A stretch of DNA of 64,000 nt, taken from contig NC_057011.1 of the NCBI RefSeq assembly GCF_000002595.2, forward strand, positions 3,923,635-3,987,634, written 5' to 3'. A model generated the notes under the pieces. It was not told the DNA's origin, made no database searches, and was given only the letters and a program-made list of their open reading frames with translations. Position numbers and translations under genes: made by a program. The stretch is from Chlamydomonas reinhardtii. Taxonomy: Eukaryota > Chlorophyta > Chlorophyceae > Chlamydomonadales > Chlamydomonadaceae. The stretch's first letter is position 1, and each line of letters begins with the position of its first letter. Positions 51,601-62,585 of the stretch are shown here, piece by piece.

Positions 51601-53070
51601 CCAGCTCCAGGCCCAGGTAGTGAGCCACCTCGGTGGCCAGGGTCTGGGGGGAGGAGGGGCGAGGGAGGAGAGAGGAGGGAAGCAGGGGGCGGGGAGGGGT
51701 TAGGAAACCGAGGGTTAGGGGGGTTGCAGAGATGGTTGGAAAAGCGGTACAGGGTTTGGGGGACGAGGAAAAGTCGGGCATTGTGTGCTGCGCTGCGCAG
51801 CTCGGCCGCGGCCGCCACCAGCACTGCGAACAGCCCGACAGCTGGGGTCAAACCTACGGGTCACGCCCACTTCCACGACCAGCCCCGGTGCATCGCCACA
51901 CGCATGCCCCGCCGAGCCGCGGCCCGCCCCGCCCACAGCCCACACCCTCCCGCCATTGCTAGACTGGGGCTGTTGCACACGGCCCCCGCTCCGCCGCCTA
52001 TCGCCTATCGCCAGGCAGCCCGCCCGCCCGCTGCGCAGGCTGCACACGGGAGCGCCGTGGACATCCTGCATGAGCCTTGCATATGAGCTGCTCGCTGACG
52101 CCAACTCACACAGCTGGTCGGACAGGACACGGGCACCGACGCGGCCTCCACTCAACTCCACCACACGCCCTCGCGACCCTCCGCCCCGCCGCCATGAGGG
52201 TGCATGTGCTGCCTCCCTTGCACGCCTCTTCCTCCACCCAATCCTGCTTGCCAATAATTTTCCCAGCCCCAAGCCCGCTCGCTCGCCCCGCCCGACCGCA
52301 GCTTAGCTCACCGCGTTGCGAGTCCCCGACCACTCCCTCTCCCTGCGCTCCCGCCATGCCTCTGCCACCCATCCTTCCTACTCCCTCACTTCATGCGCTT
52401 TTTTTATCGCGCTCTTCCCACCCCCGCCCCCATCTCCAACCCTCGCCATCCCTGCTCACCGGATTGGATGTCCCCGAGAACAGGCGTAGCCGGCTGAGCG
52501 AGCCGGGCGTGCCGGCGCTGCCGTGCCGCGCCGAGGCGGTGTGGCGCCGGTACTGGTTCTCCCAGTCCGGAACCTCCAGGATGGGCCGGTTGGGCACGGC
52601 TCCACGTGGCAGCGCGATGGGCGGCACGGCGCCGGCGACAGGGGACGCGACGCCATTGAGCGCGGGGGTGCTGGCGGCGGCAGGTGTGGACGCCGGGCGG
52701 GCCTCCTGGATGGTGCAGCGCACGCTGACAGCGCTGGCCTGCGTGGTTTGAAGAGGTGGGGTGCAGTACTTCGTGATAATGGTGGGGATTGGTGAGAAGG
52801 CAGGCGGAGACGTGGAGGGGCGAGGCGCAAGAGGCTGCTGCGGGTGCTGGCAGCGGGGTGTTGCGCGGGCTAAGGTTGGAGGCTCAGACGTGCGCAAGGG
52901 AGGCACTGGTATGTAGCTTTACAGTCCCACGAAAGAGCCGTCGGTGAGCCCACGTGACCGGGGTCAGCACGTTTGGGACAGCGCCTTACCCGTGAGGAGA
53001 CGCGTGCAGGTACGCTCCGTGAACCTTGGGTATTCAGCGGGTCATCGCAAGCGAGCAGAGGGTGAGGCAT
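48617..53070 (-). CDS. PRS: Ribose-phosphate pyrophosphokinase (PRPP synthetase)
   Basis: Ten exons on the minus strand (52990-53070, 52460-52738, 51548-51643, 51098-51262, 50660-50806, 50157-50269, 49782-49866, 49439-49498, 49031-49132, 48617-48754), in phase, 421 aa. The enzyme makes PRPP from ribose 5-phosphate and ATP for purine, pyrimidine, His and Trp synthesis. Conserved segments in order: KCKRFADGEIYVQVQESIRG, FLIQPTCPPVNDHLMELLI, AVIPYYGYARADRK, VLAIDLHSGQCVGYFDIPVD, VVVSPDVGGVARARAFAKKL, the VDKRR turn, and the PRPP-binding loop VAVLVDDMIDTAGTITNAAK. About 110 N-terminal residues precede the catalytic domain, Ser/Arg/Ala-rich and poor in acids at first, fitting an organelle, probably plastid, targeting region. 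The first exon (MPHPLLACDDPL) is the least certain part. Confidence 0.93.
48957..49016 (+). repeat. Intronic module B, antisense copy
   Basis: CAGTCTTCAGTGCTTACCGC then CTTCCCAAGCATCTTTGCAA and a C-run, abutting the donor of exon 49031-49132. Confidence 0.72.
49195..49245. repeat. Shared intronic sequence, second copy
   Basis: AATCCCATAAGGAAACAGCA then GCGCTGCAAGGAGAAGCTGG, matching ~38715-38760 in an intron of the unrelated 691-aa gene. Confidence 0.8.
50280..50410. repeat. 11-bp minisatellite (GGAGCGGGAGG)n
   Basis: About ten units inside the intron before exon 50157-50269, followed by a module A copy. Confidence 0.93.
50412..50440 (-). repeat. Intronic module A
   Basis: GGTTACATTCGTGATTATTT, sense orientation, in the intron preceding exon 50157-50269 of the PRPP synthetase gene. 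Confidence 0.7.
50567..50600 (+). repeat. Intronic module C, antisense copy
   Basis: AAGTTTGGGCTGCTACTTTA then CAACCCCTCC, followed by a pyrimidine tract running into the donor of exon 50660-50806. Confidence 0.68.
51718..51760 (-). repeat. Intronic module B
   Basis: GGTTGCAGAGATGGTTGGAA then AAGCGGTACAGGGTTTGG, upstream in gene sense of the acceptor of exon 51548-51643. Confidence 0.7.
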
Positions 53071-54366
53071 CAGACGTTTCTAGTGATTCATGACTATCAA
53101 ATTATGTGCCACGAGCAATTTAGCGGTCGCGAAACGCAAGGATGCCGGTCATGCTTCCTTCAGCGGCGGCCGCCCGGCGCCTCACCTGACGCGCAGCGAG
53201 AGCTAGCCTGCATCATCCTGCTTTTATCTAGGCACTGCATCTTTGCTGCTACAAACGCATCCGACGACCGAACTCCTTCGCTACACTAGCGCCCCTACGC
53301 AGTCGTCTTAGCAGAATTTGTAAATACAGCTGCAATTACTGAAGTGCAAAGTGCGTAGACAACTTGCTTGCACAGCTGACCTGGAGGCGTGGAACCGTGG
53401 TGGGCCTGCGGAATGGGACTGCTCACTGCTGGGCTCCACCAATTCCCTTATCGCGGGGTTTTGTACATCAACTAGCCGTCAATATGCAGCAACTAAAATC
53501 CACGCACATATGAGGGGAGGGCCGTCTCGGGTCTGTGTGCCAACATGTCTTCGCATGCCGGTTTCCCGGCCGACAGACTGCTGTGCCCAATGGCGCATGG
53601 TGCAGGTGCGGGGTACATGTAGAGGTAGTTGGGATGTTGGGGTTGCACAGACTACCGGGGTCCCGGGCAGCGCTAACCGGGGAGTTATGGTCGCTTGCTA
53701 TTGTCGACGGTCGTGGCGGGTGACGAGGCGCGTTCCACGCTGCTCACCTGAACCGGTATAGATGAGGTAAGCGGTAGCACTCTTGTTGCAAACAGAGCCC
53801 GACAGGTGCACGCTCCTCAGCAGAGTGCATGGAACTGGGGACGGTGCCAGGTCGCGCCAGTCTCGCTCCTGCAAACGGACTTTTCCTCTGGGCTGGGCGG
53901 GGCTGGGCCTAGCAGGACAAAAGGGCGACACAGGCTCCTCTAACCTTGGCGCCGGAGTTCTAAAGTGATTTGATTGGATACGAAGAATGTCGATGATTGA
54001 GCCCCAGCGGCCGCTGGCCGAAGTGCCGAACTTCACACGCCAGCACATGGCACAGCGAGTATCGATAGAATCATGATACCTGACGTGATAGTGTCGTAGA
54101 CCAGTCAGTGGTTGACCTTGCACGGTATCCATTCGCAGCCGGGGAGCACCGAGAAATGAGCTGTGCGTTTGAGGGGAGCCGGGAGGTTCGTGTCAAACCC
54201 GGCCCGCATTCCTCATGATAACCCCCGGCTTCGTCTATCAACACTGCTGTCAAACGTAGTTGATTACATTTAGTTAGGTGAGCCGTGGGGCCTCAGTTAT
54301 TGCGTGTTGCTGGTCATTTTCCAGGCCCTCTGCCACGGAAGACACAGACGTTGGCTAGTGCGCGCC
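53071..54366. other. Divergent intergenic region
   Basis: Between the start codons of PRPP synthetase (minus) and ND3 (plus). Open frames are short and featureless. It is less GC-rich than the genes and should contain both promoters; no clear TATA box next to either start. Confidence 0.45.
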
Positions 54367-56780
54367 ATGGCTCTACGTAGCGCTTCGGGGCTTAGCCTTG
54401 GAGTCGGGCGGCTCTTGCCTTGCCTGAACGCGCAGCTCTCTCGGGAGCTGCAGGCTTTCGCTGCGCCCAGTGAGTCTAGCTGCCAGATGGTATGACTTTT
54501 GAAGCCTATTAAAAGCATTTGGAGCCACTTACAAGCATTCTAGCCGAGGACTGCGACCTTGATGGTGCTAAACATTTGCGCTGGTTTGGGCGTGCAGGCC
54601 GCGAGGAGCAGCAGGGCGATGTGTCTGCTAAGGTATGCATGCTGCATGCTGCAAGCAATCCACATTCTGCAGCGAGAAGCGTGCTCACGCCTAAGTCTCC
54701 CTGCTGCTGCAGAGCCCCGCGCAGCTGCAGCAGTACGTGCGCGAGCACGCAAACGCCGCGACGTGCAACAAGCTTGGGCTTGGCTTTGCGGCACAGCTGC
54801 TCGGCACGGTAGGACTCTGCTAATGCCGGACACTTGCAGGGCGAACCGCACCTGGTTGGCTCGCTCACGCAGCTTAAGTGCCACTGTTTCATCCACCATT
54901 GCAGGCCGCGCAGCAGCCCAGCACCTCCGCGGTGGCTGCCGCAACCGCTGCCAAGGCAAGCTGCGGCCCCGTGCTGCCCGCCCGGCCCACTCGCCGGCCC
55001 CTGCTACCCGGCATGCACCGCACGCCCGGCTTCGCGCTGGTGAGGTTGGAGCATGGCGTTGAGCAGCCGAAGCAGGCGGGGATGAATGGGACTCGGGCCG
55101 TTTGGAACCGAACGGAGGGGCCGCGGGAGGCGAGACCGGTACCACAATGAGTGCGCTGGAGAGCGGTGCCGGCATGGGAGGGTGCGCACCATGTGTTCCT
55201 TCCAGTATTATGGCACCGTGGGCACGCGCATGGAGCTTGATGGCAGGTGGCTGGGCCAAGACCACCAACACAACAAGGCCGCGTGGTCCACGGGCCATCG
55301 GCAGTGTGCCATGTTTGACACCGGACTTGACATGACGCCGTCTGCGCAACGCCGCAGCGCATTACGCAGCCGGATGGCCCAGCTAGGTCGTGTGGCGACG
55401 GGGTGGGGCGTGGTTCCTGCCAGCTGCAGCTGCATCGGGTCCCGCTTCCCCTGCCGCGCCCCTTGCTCCTGCCTCCGCCCAACTGATTCATGCGCACCCC
55501 CATCCCCCACCCCGGTGCTGCCCCCAACCCCTTTCCGAACCACGTACAGCCGATGCAGCAGTCGGTCCGTGGCTACAACGCCTGGTCGCCGGCTCAGCGC
55601 TACTTCGTGGAGGGTGATCACGTGGTGACGGCGGAGGCCTCCCGCACCTTCCAGTTCACTGGTGAGCGGGCTGGGGAAGGGGGCTGGTGGTCGGGTGACA
55701 GTGGGCATATGAAGGTCAGTGGTTGATGTCGGGGGCTGCGTTGGGCGCGGGGCTTGCGCTTTGGTGCTGCTGGCAAACGCAATTCGAGCGCGTGTTGCCG
55801 GCTCGTGAGAAAGGGGAAGGGGTCAGGGCCTGGTTTTGGATCGGGGAGGGGAGCGTTGGAACTGTTGAATGGGCGCGGGAGGTGTAGGAGGAGGAATGCT
55901 AGGTTCATGGAGTACCCAACGCACAGCGTGTGGCATGGTGCTTGGGCTCCCATACATGTCATGGGACTCCAGGTTGCAGGTTGTGGTCGCGCAACAGGCG
56001 GCGGGGCACATTATTTAGGTACTCGGCCAGGCCTCGTTCCCGATCACGACACACCTTGCATCCACTCCTCGCCCGTGTCCCTCCACCACGCAACCCATCC
56101 CCCCACCTCCACCCCCACCCCGAACCCCCACCCTGCGCCCCCTCTCCAGGCCTGGACTCGGGCAGCTTCTACCCCTACGTGATTGCCACCGTCATCGCCA
56201 CCGCCATCTCCACCGTCTTCATTGTCGCGCCCCTCGTGATCGCGCCCAGCCGCGTGGACCTGGACAAGAGCTCCGCCTACGAGTGCGGCTTCGACGCCTT
56301 CGGCGAGGTGAGGCATCGCAGTGGATCACGACAATGTGGGCCGCCAGTGGCACACGGTGGATTGCGGTGATGTAGCGCGCCTTGACGACTTGCGTCTGTG
56401 ACCTCGGTCTGGCATGTGCAAGCAACCGACGCTGCCCCGCCAGCGATCGTGCGAGCGGAGCCTTCACACGATTGATTGCGTCTCACCCGAGCCCCTGGCT
56501 TCCACCGCCCCTCCTCCCGCTCTCTGCAACCCCTCCCCTCTGCCCTCTCCCCTCCGCCCCTCCCTTCCCACCTCTCCAGGCCCGCCAGACGTTCAGCGTG
56601 TCGTTCTACCTGGTGTCCATCATGTACCTGCTGTTCGACATCGAGATCGCCTACCTGTTCCCCTACGCCATGACGCACGCCAGCCTGCCCATGTACTGGA
56701 CCATGAACCTCTTCCTGGCCATCCTGGTGGCGGGCTTCGCCTACGAGTGGGGCATGGGCGCGCTGGAGTGGCGCGAGTAA
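54367..56780 (+). CDS. NUO3: Nuclear-encoded mitochondrial complex I subunit ND3
   Basis: Seven exons: 54367-54469, 54598-54632, 54713-54808, 54905-55039, 55550-55661, 56150-56307, 56580-56780; phases agree, 279 aa. The last ~120 residues are ND3: helix 1 (YPYVIATVIATAISTVFIVA), the matrix loop with the conserved SAYECGFDAF whose Cys is the active/deactive switch residue, helix 2 with LFDIEIAYLFPYA, and helix 3 (WTMNLFLAILVAGFAYEWGM). About 155 N-terminal residues are absent from organelle-encoded ND3 and include basic, acid-poor stretches (MALRSASGLSLGVGRLLPC, RPTRRPLLPGMHRTPG), expected for mitochondrial import. ND3 works in the proton-pumping membrane arm of NADH:ubiquinone oxidoreductase. 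A possible extra exon at ~55206-55246 does not fit the phase and was left out. Confidence 0.94.
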
Positions 56781-57469
56781 TGGGCGCGGAAAGAGGGAGA
56801 GGGGGAGGGTAGGGAGAGGAGAGGGCGGGCGGAGAAGGGTGGGCGAGCGGGAGGGGAAGAGCCCGCGATGTGGGTCGGGTGGCTGGAGCCATGGCTCCGC
56901 ACCGGCGTGGCTGAGGCGTCAGGTGGCTGCGGCAGGCCCAGGCTGATGGCGGAGTGCAGCAGGGGGGCAAGGCTCTGGAGTTGGTGGAGATAGCGGTGGA
57001 GCCGGTGCATTGATGCAAGCAGCAGTGGCGGAAGGCGTGGAAGGCGCTGCTTGCATGGTGGGCTGGGGCGCGGGATTCCGTGTGCGCCAGGCTTCGCGGT
57101 AGCTTATTCCAACACTTGTCTGAATAGCTTATTCTCTTAGAGCGTGTGGGTGCGGATTGGCAGGTACTTTTGTGGTTCTTGATGAGGAACTGGGCGGGGC
57201 GCTTGAAGCGGAGCGCGTTGAAGATGGCGGCGGTGTGCTTAGGTGTGCCCTTGGGATCACCAAGTCGTTTGGCGCATCCTATGCCAAGGCGTGTGCGGAT
57301 CCCCTGCGCCGGTGTTGAAGAGGAGGATGATAGGGATAGCGTTAGAGGCTTATAGTTAGTGGGCAGATCGTGGTAGAAACGGGGTGACTTGATCTGAGGA
57401 AGCACGTTGTAACTCTCGATCGTGACGCGACCCGGACTTTCCACCTAGCGCAGAGGCCCGGTGCTGGGG

Positions 57470-57545
57470 TTTGGGAATCAGCTGCACCCTACGGGACTTC
57501 ATCAACCTGCCTTACAACTGTCCCACCGCACACCTTGCGCAGAGG
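57470..57545 (-). mobile_element. Dispersed repeat, copy 3 (~75 bp, partial)
   Basis: In reverse orientation it reads GTGGGACAGTTGTAAGGCAG, GTTGATGAAGTCCCGTAGGG and GCAGCTGATTCCC, matching the first half of the copies at 30386 and 47147. The second half is absent. Confidence 0.7.
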
Positions 57546-57901
57546 CTCGGTGCGACCACGTGTCACAGTACGTCACAGAAGCGTCGTCTGCAAATTCGTT
57601 GGGCTACGAGCCTAAGGTCTCTGGGCAGGGCGACATGTCGGCCAGGGTCTGTCGAATGCTGCCTATCCGCCGGTGCCAACACGTGTACACCCCGCTGGGC
57701 TCTGCACGAGCGTTCCAGTGCAGTGGTCACCAGGAGCGTTACCAGCGGTTAGGTCCGGGGGCTTATGGGGGGTCGCCGTCTTCGCCAGCAGTACTTCGAT
57801 GGGCTGGGCAGACCTGATGGTTCCAGTCTGACGCAAGCCCGGTTGCATTTGTTCGAGCCCTCTACTCTGCTGACCTGTAACCCTGACTAGAACACATGAA
57901 C

Positions 57902-57908
57902 TATAAAC
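57902..57908 (+). promoter_or_regulatory. TATA-like element before the kinase gene
   Basis: TATAAAC about 100 bp upstream of the kinase start codon, in a locally AT-rich patch. Position fits a core promoter with a short 5' untranslated region. Confidence 0.35.
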
Positions 57909-58006
57909 GAGCTTATGTCGTTATGATTTAACACCAACACCGGGTGACGAGCGGGCGGGGAGGCAGCAACGGGCTTGCTCCCTTTACAGCGTACAGTTGC
58001 AGTTTC

Positions 58007-61000
58007 ATGGCTTCTGAGCTTGCATGGCTACCATCAGATGCTATCGCTGGTCGCCTTCTGGGCTCGGGCGGGTTCGCCACAGGTATGAGCGAGCCAGGGT
58101 ATGAGCTTGCGCCACTGGTCCTCGCGTGTGACCGGTTCTAGCTTGTCAACAAGAAATGCATTCATTTTTATCCTTTTTGCAGTGTATGAGCTGGAATGCG
58201 CGCGAGGCCGGTTTGCGCTCAAGCTGCTAAACGCCGCCAGGGCTGACAGTGGCTCGGGTTCTAAGTCACAAAATGCGCGTTTGTTTGTGGCGGAGGCCAA
58301 GGTTCATGGGGCTATGTCTCACAGGTGTGTAAAACCCGCTCACTGGTGTGTACTTCGCATTTTCTCGCTGTCCGTGCGCCGACCGCGCGCATTGTCGCTT
58401 TCACTTATATACCCAAACACATGTTACATCATCATAAATACAGCGGCATAATCCGCACGGATGGGCTGGTGCTGGTACCGCCGGGCGTGCCCGGCCTCCC
58501 TTTACGAACCCCCACGCTTGGACTGCTGATGGAGCTCGCCGACCACGGCAACTTGCGTGACCGCATCTATAAAGCTATGGGACACGGACATCGGGCCTAC
58601 AGCGATGCCCAAGCAGCCGATTGGCTGCTCAGCCTGGCGGAGGCTCTGGCGTTCCTGCACGGCTCCAACCCCACCGTGATCCACCGGGACGTCAAGGCCG
58701 AGAACGTGCTGCTGCAGTCCGAGGCGGCGGCAGGGCCTGCTGGGGGAGCGGGAGCAGCAGCAGGCGTGGGCGGAGGCGGAGGCGGACGGCTGGTGGCCAA
58801 GCTGGCAGACCTGGGGCTGCACGTGGTGGGTGTGCATGCGTGGGTGTCGGTTGGCGGGGGTGGTGGTGTTCGTTGGCGAGGGGCTGTGTCCTGGGCGTCC
58901 TGAGCAAGTGCGTGGTGGCCTGGTGGGAGATGATGTGGGAGGCGTCACTGGTGTTTGGTCCTATATTGCAGGGCGAGTGCGTGTGAGCACTGACCCGCAT
59001 GCAGCCATCGGCCACGTACGGTGAACGGAGAGCGCGTGCTTCTCCTGCCCGTGCACTCTTACCCGCCGTGCATGCGCCGCCAGGCCATCCACACATACCG
59101 TGCTCCCCCGCGGTGCCGTGCAGAGGCTGGAGCAAAACTGCACTGTCATGCTGCGGCGGCGTGCCTCCGCCTTCAGCCCCCTCACCACCGGCGGTGCCTC
59201 ATCGCCCATGGCTCCAGCGGAGGACGCTGCGGCCTGGAGCAGTGGCGCCGCTAGCTCCGGTGGCGGCGGCCTAGGCCTAGGACCCGGCGGCGTCTTTGTG
59301 GCAATCTCGGGCGGTGGCGCAGCCATGCCCAAAGCTACAGCTGTGGCTGCTTCACTGGCTGCTACAGCTGCAGTTGCTGTAGCAGGAGCCGAGGGCGGGG
59401 CCGCGACGACTGCATGCCCCGCCGCCACCGCCGTCGCCGCCGGCGCTGCCCGCTGTGGCTCCTCTCCCACCCCCGGTGCCTGCAGCTGCTCTGCTGGCAC
59501 CGGCACGGCCGCCTGCACCTGCACCTGCAGCCCTCGCGGGAGCGGCCCTGTCGGGATTGCGGCGGGGTTTGACACGGACACAGTGGATGCGGATTCAAAC
59601 ATCAACCCAAAGCACCACAACCACAACAGCATCAGCTGCAGCTTCGGACCGGGGCTACAAACGGTTGGCGGTTCGGGCCTGGGCGTGAACGGCGGCGCCG
59701 GGGCGCCAGCGGAGCTTGCAGCGGAGGTGGCGGCGCGCTCTGCCACCGTCGCCGCCGCCGCAGGCGTTGCCGCCACGACAACAACAGCGGGGCCGGCCGC
59801 TGCGGCTGCCGTGCCGTTACTGACTGGGGCCGCCTCGGGCGGGAGGGGCCCGCTGGACTACGTGTGTGAGGGGCAGCTGCAGCAGCTGTTCGCCAACAGG
59901 TGCGGCAGCGCCGGGCGCGCCGCCGCCTGCGCCAGCAGCGGCGGCTGCAGCACCTGCCGTGGCTGCTACAAGACTTGCATGCCACAGCCGCAGCAGGCAC
60001 AGCAGGCGCCGACGCGCAACCCGCTACGGGCGGGCAGCCTGCCGCGCCCGCCGGGGGCTGCAGCAGCCATGGCTGTAGCTTTGGAGGGTGAGCTGGGCCG
60101 ATGCAGCTTGAGCGAGGCGGGTCTGCCGTACCGGCGTCCACCGGAAGAGGAGGAGGAGGCGGAGGCGAGGTGGCAGGGGCGACAGGGCCAGCACCGCAGG
60201 CCACGGCGCAGCGGGTCGGCCAGTGCCGGTGGCCTGGGCGGTGGGAGCAGCGCAGCAGCTGACGCGGCGGGCGAGGCTGCTGCGGCTACTGCTGCGGATG
60301 CTGGAGCCTCGGTAGCGTCGGCACCTGCGGCTCGACGCCCTGTGGGCGCTGGGGCGACGGACGCAGGCATTCTTCCTGAGCCGCAGGAGGCCTGCGGCGG
60401 GACATTGGCAGCGTTGGAGCAGGCGGCGGAGCAGGCAGAGCCGGCAGGCGCAGCGCAAGATTGGGGCTGTGGCGGTGGTGTTGATGATGTTGAGCATGGC
60501 TACGTGTCTGACGGTGCCAGCGACTTCAAGTTCGGCCCCGGCCACATGCGGCGTCTGGGCAGCATCACGGAGCTGCTGCTGACGCCGGCTGCTACTGCCG
60601 AGGAGGAGGGCGGCAACGGCAGTAGCGCGGCAGTATCAGCCGCAGCAGCAGGCGCACTGCGCGGCGCCAGTAGTAGTACCGGCGGCGGCAGCTGTGGGGC
60701 CTCGAGCGTGGCGGGCGGCAAGCTGCCAGAGCACGAGGCGTTTGAGTGGGTGTACGGTCTGACGGGTCAGGCGGGCAGCTGCTTTTACATGGCTCCGGAG
60801 GTGTACCTGTGCCAGCCCTACAACGAGAAGTGTGACGTGTTCAGGTGCGTGCGGTTGCGTGCGTGTTGCGTGCGTCTTTTGCTACCTGCATTTGGCTATC
60901 GTGTGCACTTCTCTGCTCCTTAACATGAACGCGCCGAGGTCCTTGCTTGCCACTGTGCGGCGGGCACCTACCGCTACCTTGTAACTACATCCGCCGACAA

Positions 61001-61954
61001 GGACTAAACTCCTTGCCCCTCCGGTTGCTGCGTGCTGCCTCCCTCCCTCCCTCCCTCCCGTAGCTTCGGCGTGCTTGCCTACGAGCTGTGGTCTCGGCAG
61101 CTGCTGCTGTACACCTACATGCGCACGGCCAAGGGCGTGGTGGCGGGCATTCGCAAGCCCAACGATTTTGCGGCCAAGGTGGGCCGCGGTTCGAGGTGTA
61201 TACCGTACATGTAAAAACACTTGCTTGCATGTTGCGCCAAGTTGCGCCATCGCATAAGCTGTGAATGGACCATCGCCTTTATCGCCTTTATCCTAGCCGC
61301 TTACTGAACTGTCTCTCTTGCTCACATGAAATAATGCGCAGGTGTCGGAGGGCTTCCGGCCGCCGCGGGGTCGGCGAATGACTGACGCGCAGTGGGAGCT
61401 GGTGTGCCGCTGCTGGCACCAGGACCCCTGCGAGCGGCCGCCCATGGCCGAGGTGGCGGCGGCGCTGCGGGAAAGCAAGGCGGCCGCGGATTCAGAGGTG
61501 AGCGACTGGGGCGTAATGCAGCGCTAGCGCCCATAGCGCACGCAAGTTTGAAGCCGTGTTCCACACAGCGCGAGGACGAAAGCACGCAGAACCATGTGTG
61601 TATGCATGCCGGGCCGGTCCCCACATGGACGCCAACAGCATATGCTGATGTAAACAGGGTGAACTCACAAATGACCCGGCCGAGAGTTCACTCTACTGCC
61701 TGCTGCTGTGGTGCCATCCCCTGTTTCCACAGGCCGCGGTGCGTGCGCAGCTGGCACAGCAGCAGAAGGAACAGCAGCAACAGCTGCTGCGGCAACTCAC
61801 GCCGCTGGCTCGCTCACGCCAGGGCAGTGGCCGCTGCTGCCCCTCAAAGCCAGGGAGCCTGCGGCGACAGGCATCCGCCGAGGCGACGCCGAGAGCACCA
61901 GAGGCTGCGGCCCGCGAGGGCAAGCAGCCGGGGTGTGGCTGCGTCATCTGCTGA
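58007..61954 (+). CDS. Divergent protein kinase, giant activation segment, CaaX-like end
   Basis: Seven exons: 58007-58082, 58183-58324, 58444-58825, 59124-60844, 61064-61178, 61342-61497, 61733-61954; all in phase, 937 aa. N-lobe: glycine loop GSGGFATVY (19-27), Lys39 in FALKLL, helix-C Glu63 in VAEAKVHG. C-lobe: VIHRDVKAEN (~151-160), KLADLGLHV where DFG is DLG, then ~555 residues of Ala/Gly/Ser-rich insertion before LTGQAGSCFYMAPEVYLCQP (~755), CDVFSFGVLAYELW, and WELVCRCWHQDPCERPPMAEV. The layout resembles plant/algal tyrosine-kinase-like families. Lys, Glu, HRD Asp, Asn and metal Asp are retained, so activity is plausible. The C-terminal tail has a Gln-rich helix and ends GCGCVIC: a CaaX-like box with a nearby Cys, suggesting lipid attachment and membrane location. 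Substrates unknown. Confidence 0.85.
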
Positions 61955-62194
61955 AGGCAGTCCTGTTGCTGTTGGCGGCCTAACCACTGGCGGCGAGCTG
62001 ATTGGCTTGGCGGCCAGGCTTGGCAGCTACACTTGCAACACAACTCAACACTACATGCATGCATTTGCGAGTGCTCGCAAGAATGAAAGTATTTATCGAA
62101 ACAGCAGCCAAGATTGTGTTTGTGTACGGTACATCGTGTGGGCGTGGTTTCATTGCCGGGTTTTACCCCTTGAGCTTCCTACTTGGCCTGTGCT

Positions 62195-62391
62195 TCAGGC
62201 CTTCTTCATTATCCTGTCAATCCCAGCTAGATGGTCGCAATTTAGCACATATCTTTCATAAGCTTTCTTATCAGGCAACACGTCTCTTAACCTTCTGCCA
62301 TCCTGCCACGCCTTGGCAGTTTTGCGGCCTAGTACCTCAGCCACACTGCGTATCAGCAATGCACGTCGCAGGCGTGCCTTGATTAAGAGTC
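62195..62391 (-). CDS. Probable terminal exon of an unrecognised minus-strand gene
   Basis: Open frame after a GCGCAG acceptor, reading [60 protein letters not shown] and MKKA then stop. Balanced, helix-rich and non-repetitive, unlike the shadow frames around it, and basic overall. The next upstream exon was not identified because a (GT)n microsatellite and low-complexity sequence follow. Family not recognised. It would be convergent with the kinase gene, 240 bp away. Confidence 0.42.
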
Positions 62392-62458
62392 CTGCGCATG
62401 TGGAGCGTGGAGCCGTGAACAGTTTATCCCTGGGCTGTGTGCGAGCTCCCATGCGAGC

Positions 62459-62585
<127 letters not shown>

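Larger units (their letters stand above)
56781..58006. other. Intergenic region
   Basis: 3' region of ND3 and upstream region of the kinase. It contains copy 3 of the dispersed repeat (57470-57545). A TGTAA at 57408-57412 is a distant candidate poly(A) signal for ND3. No gene supported. Confidence 0.45.

Noticed and set aside
55206-55246. Possible additional ND3 exon (YYGTVGTRMELDG)
   Set aside because: Its acceptor is good but the only nearby strong donor leaves a phase that does not join the next exon in the ND3 frame; skipping it keeps the frame. It could be an alternative exon.
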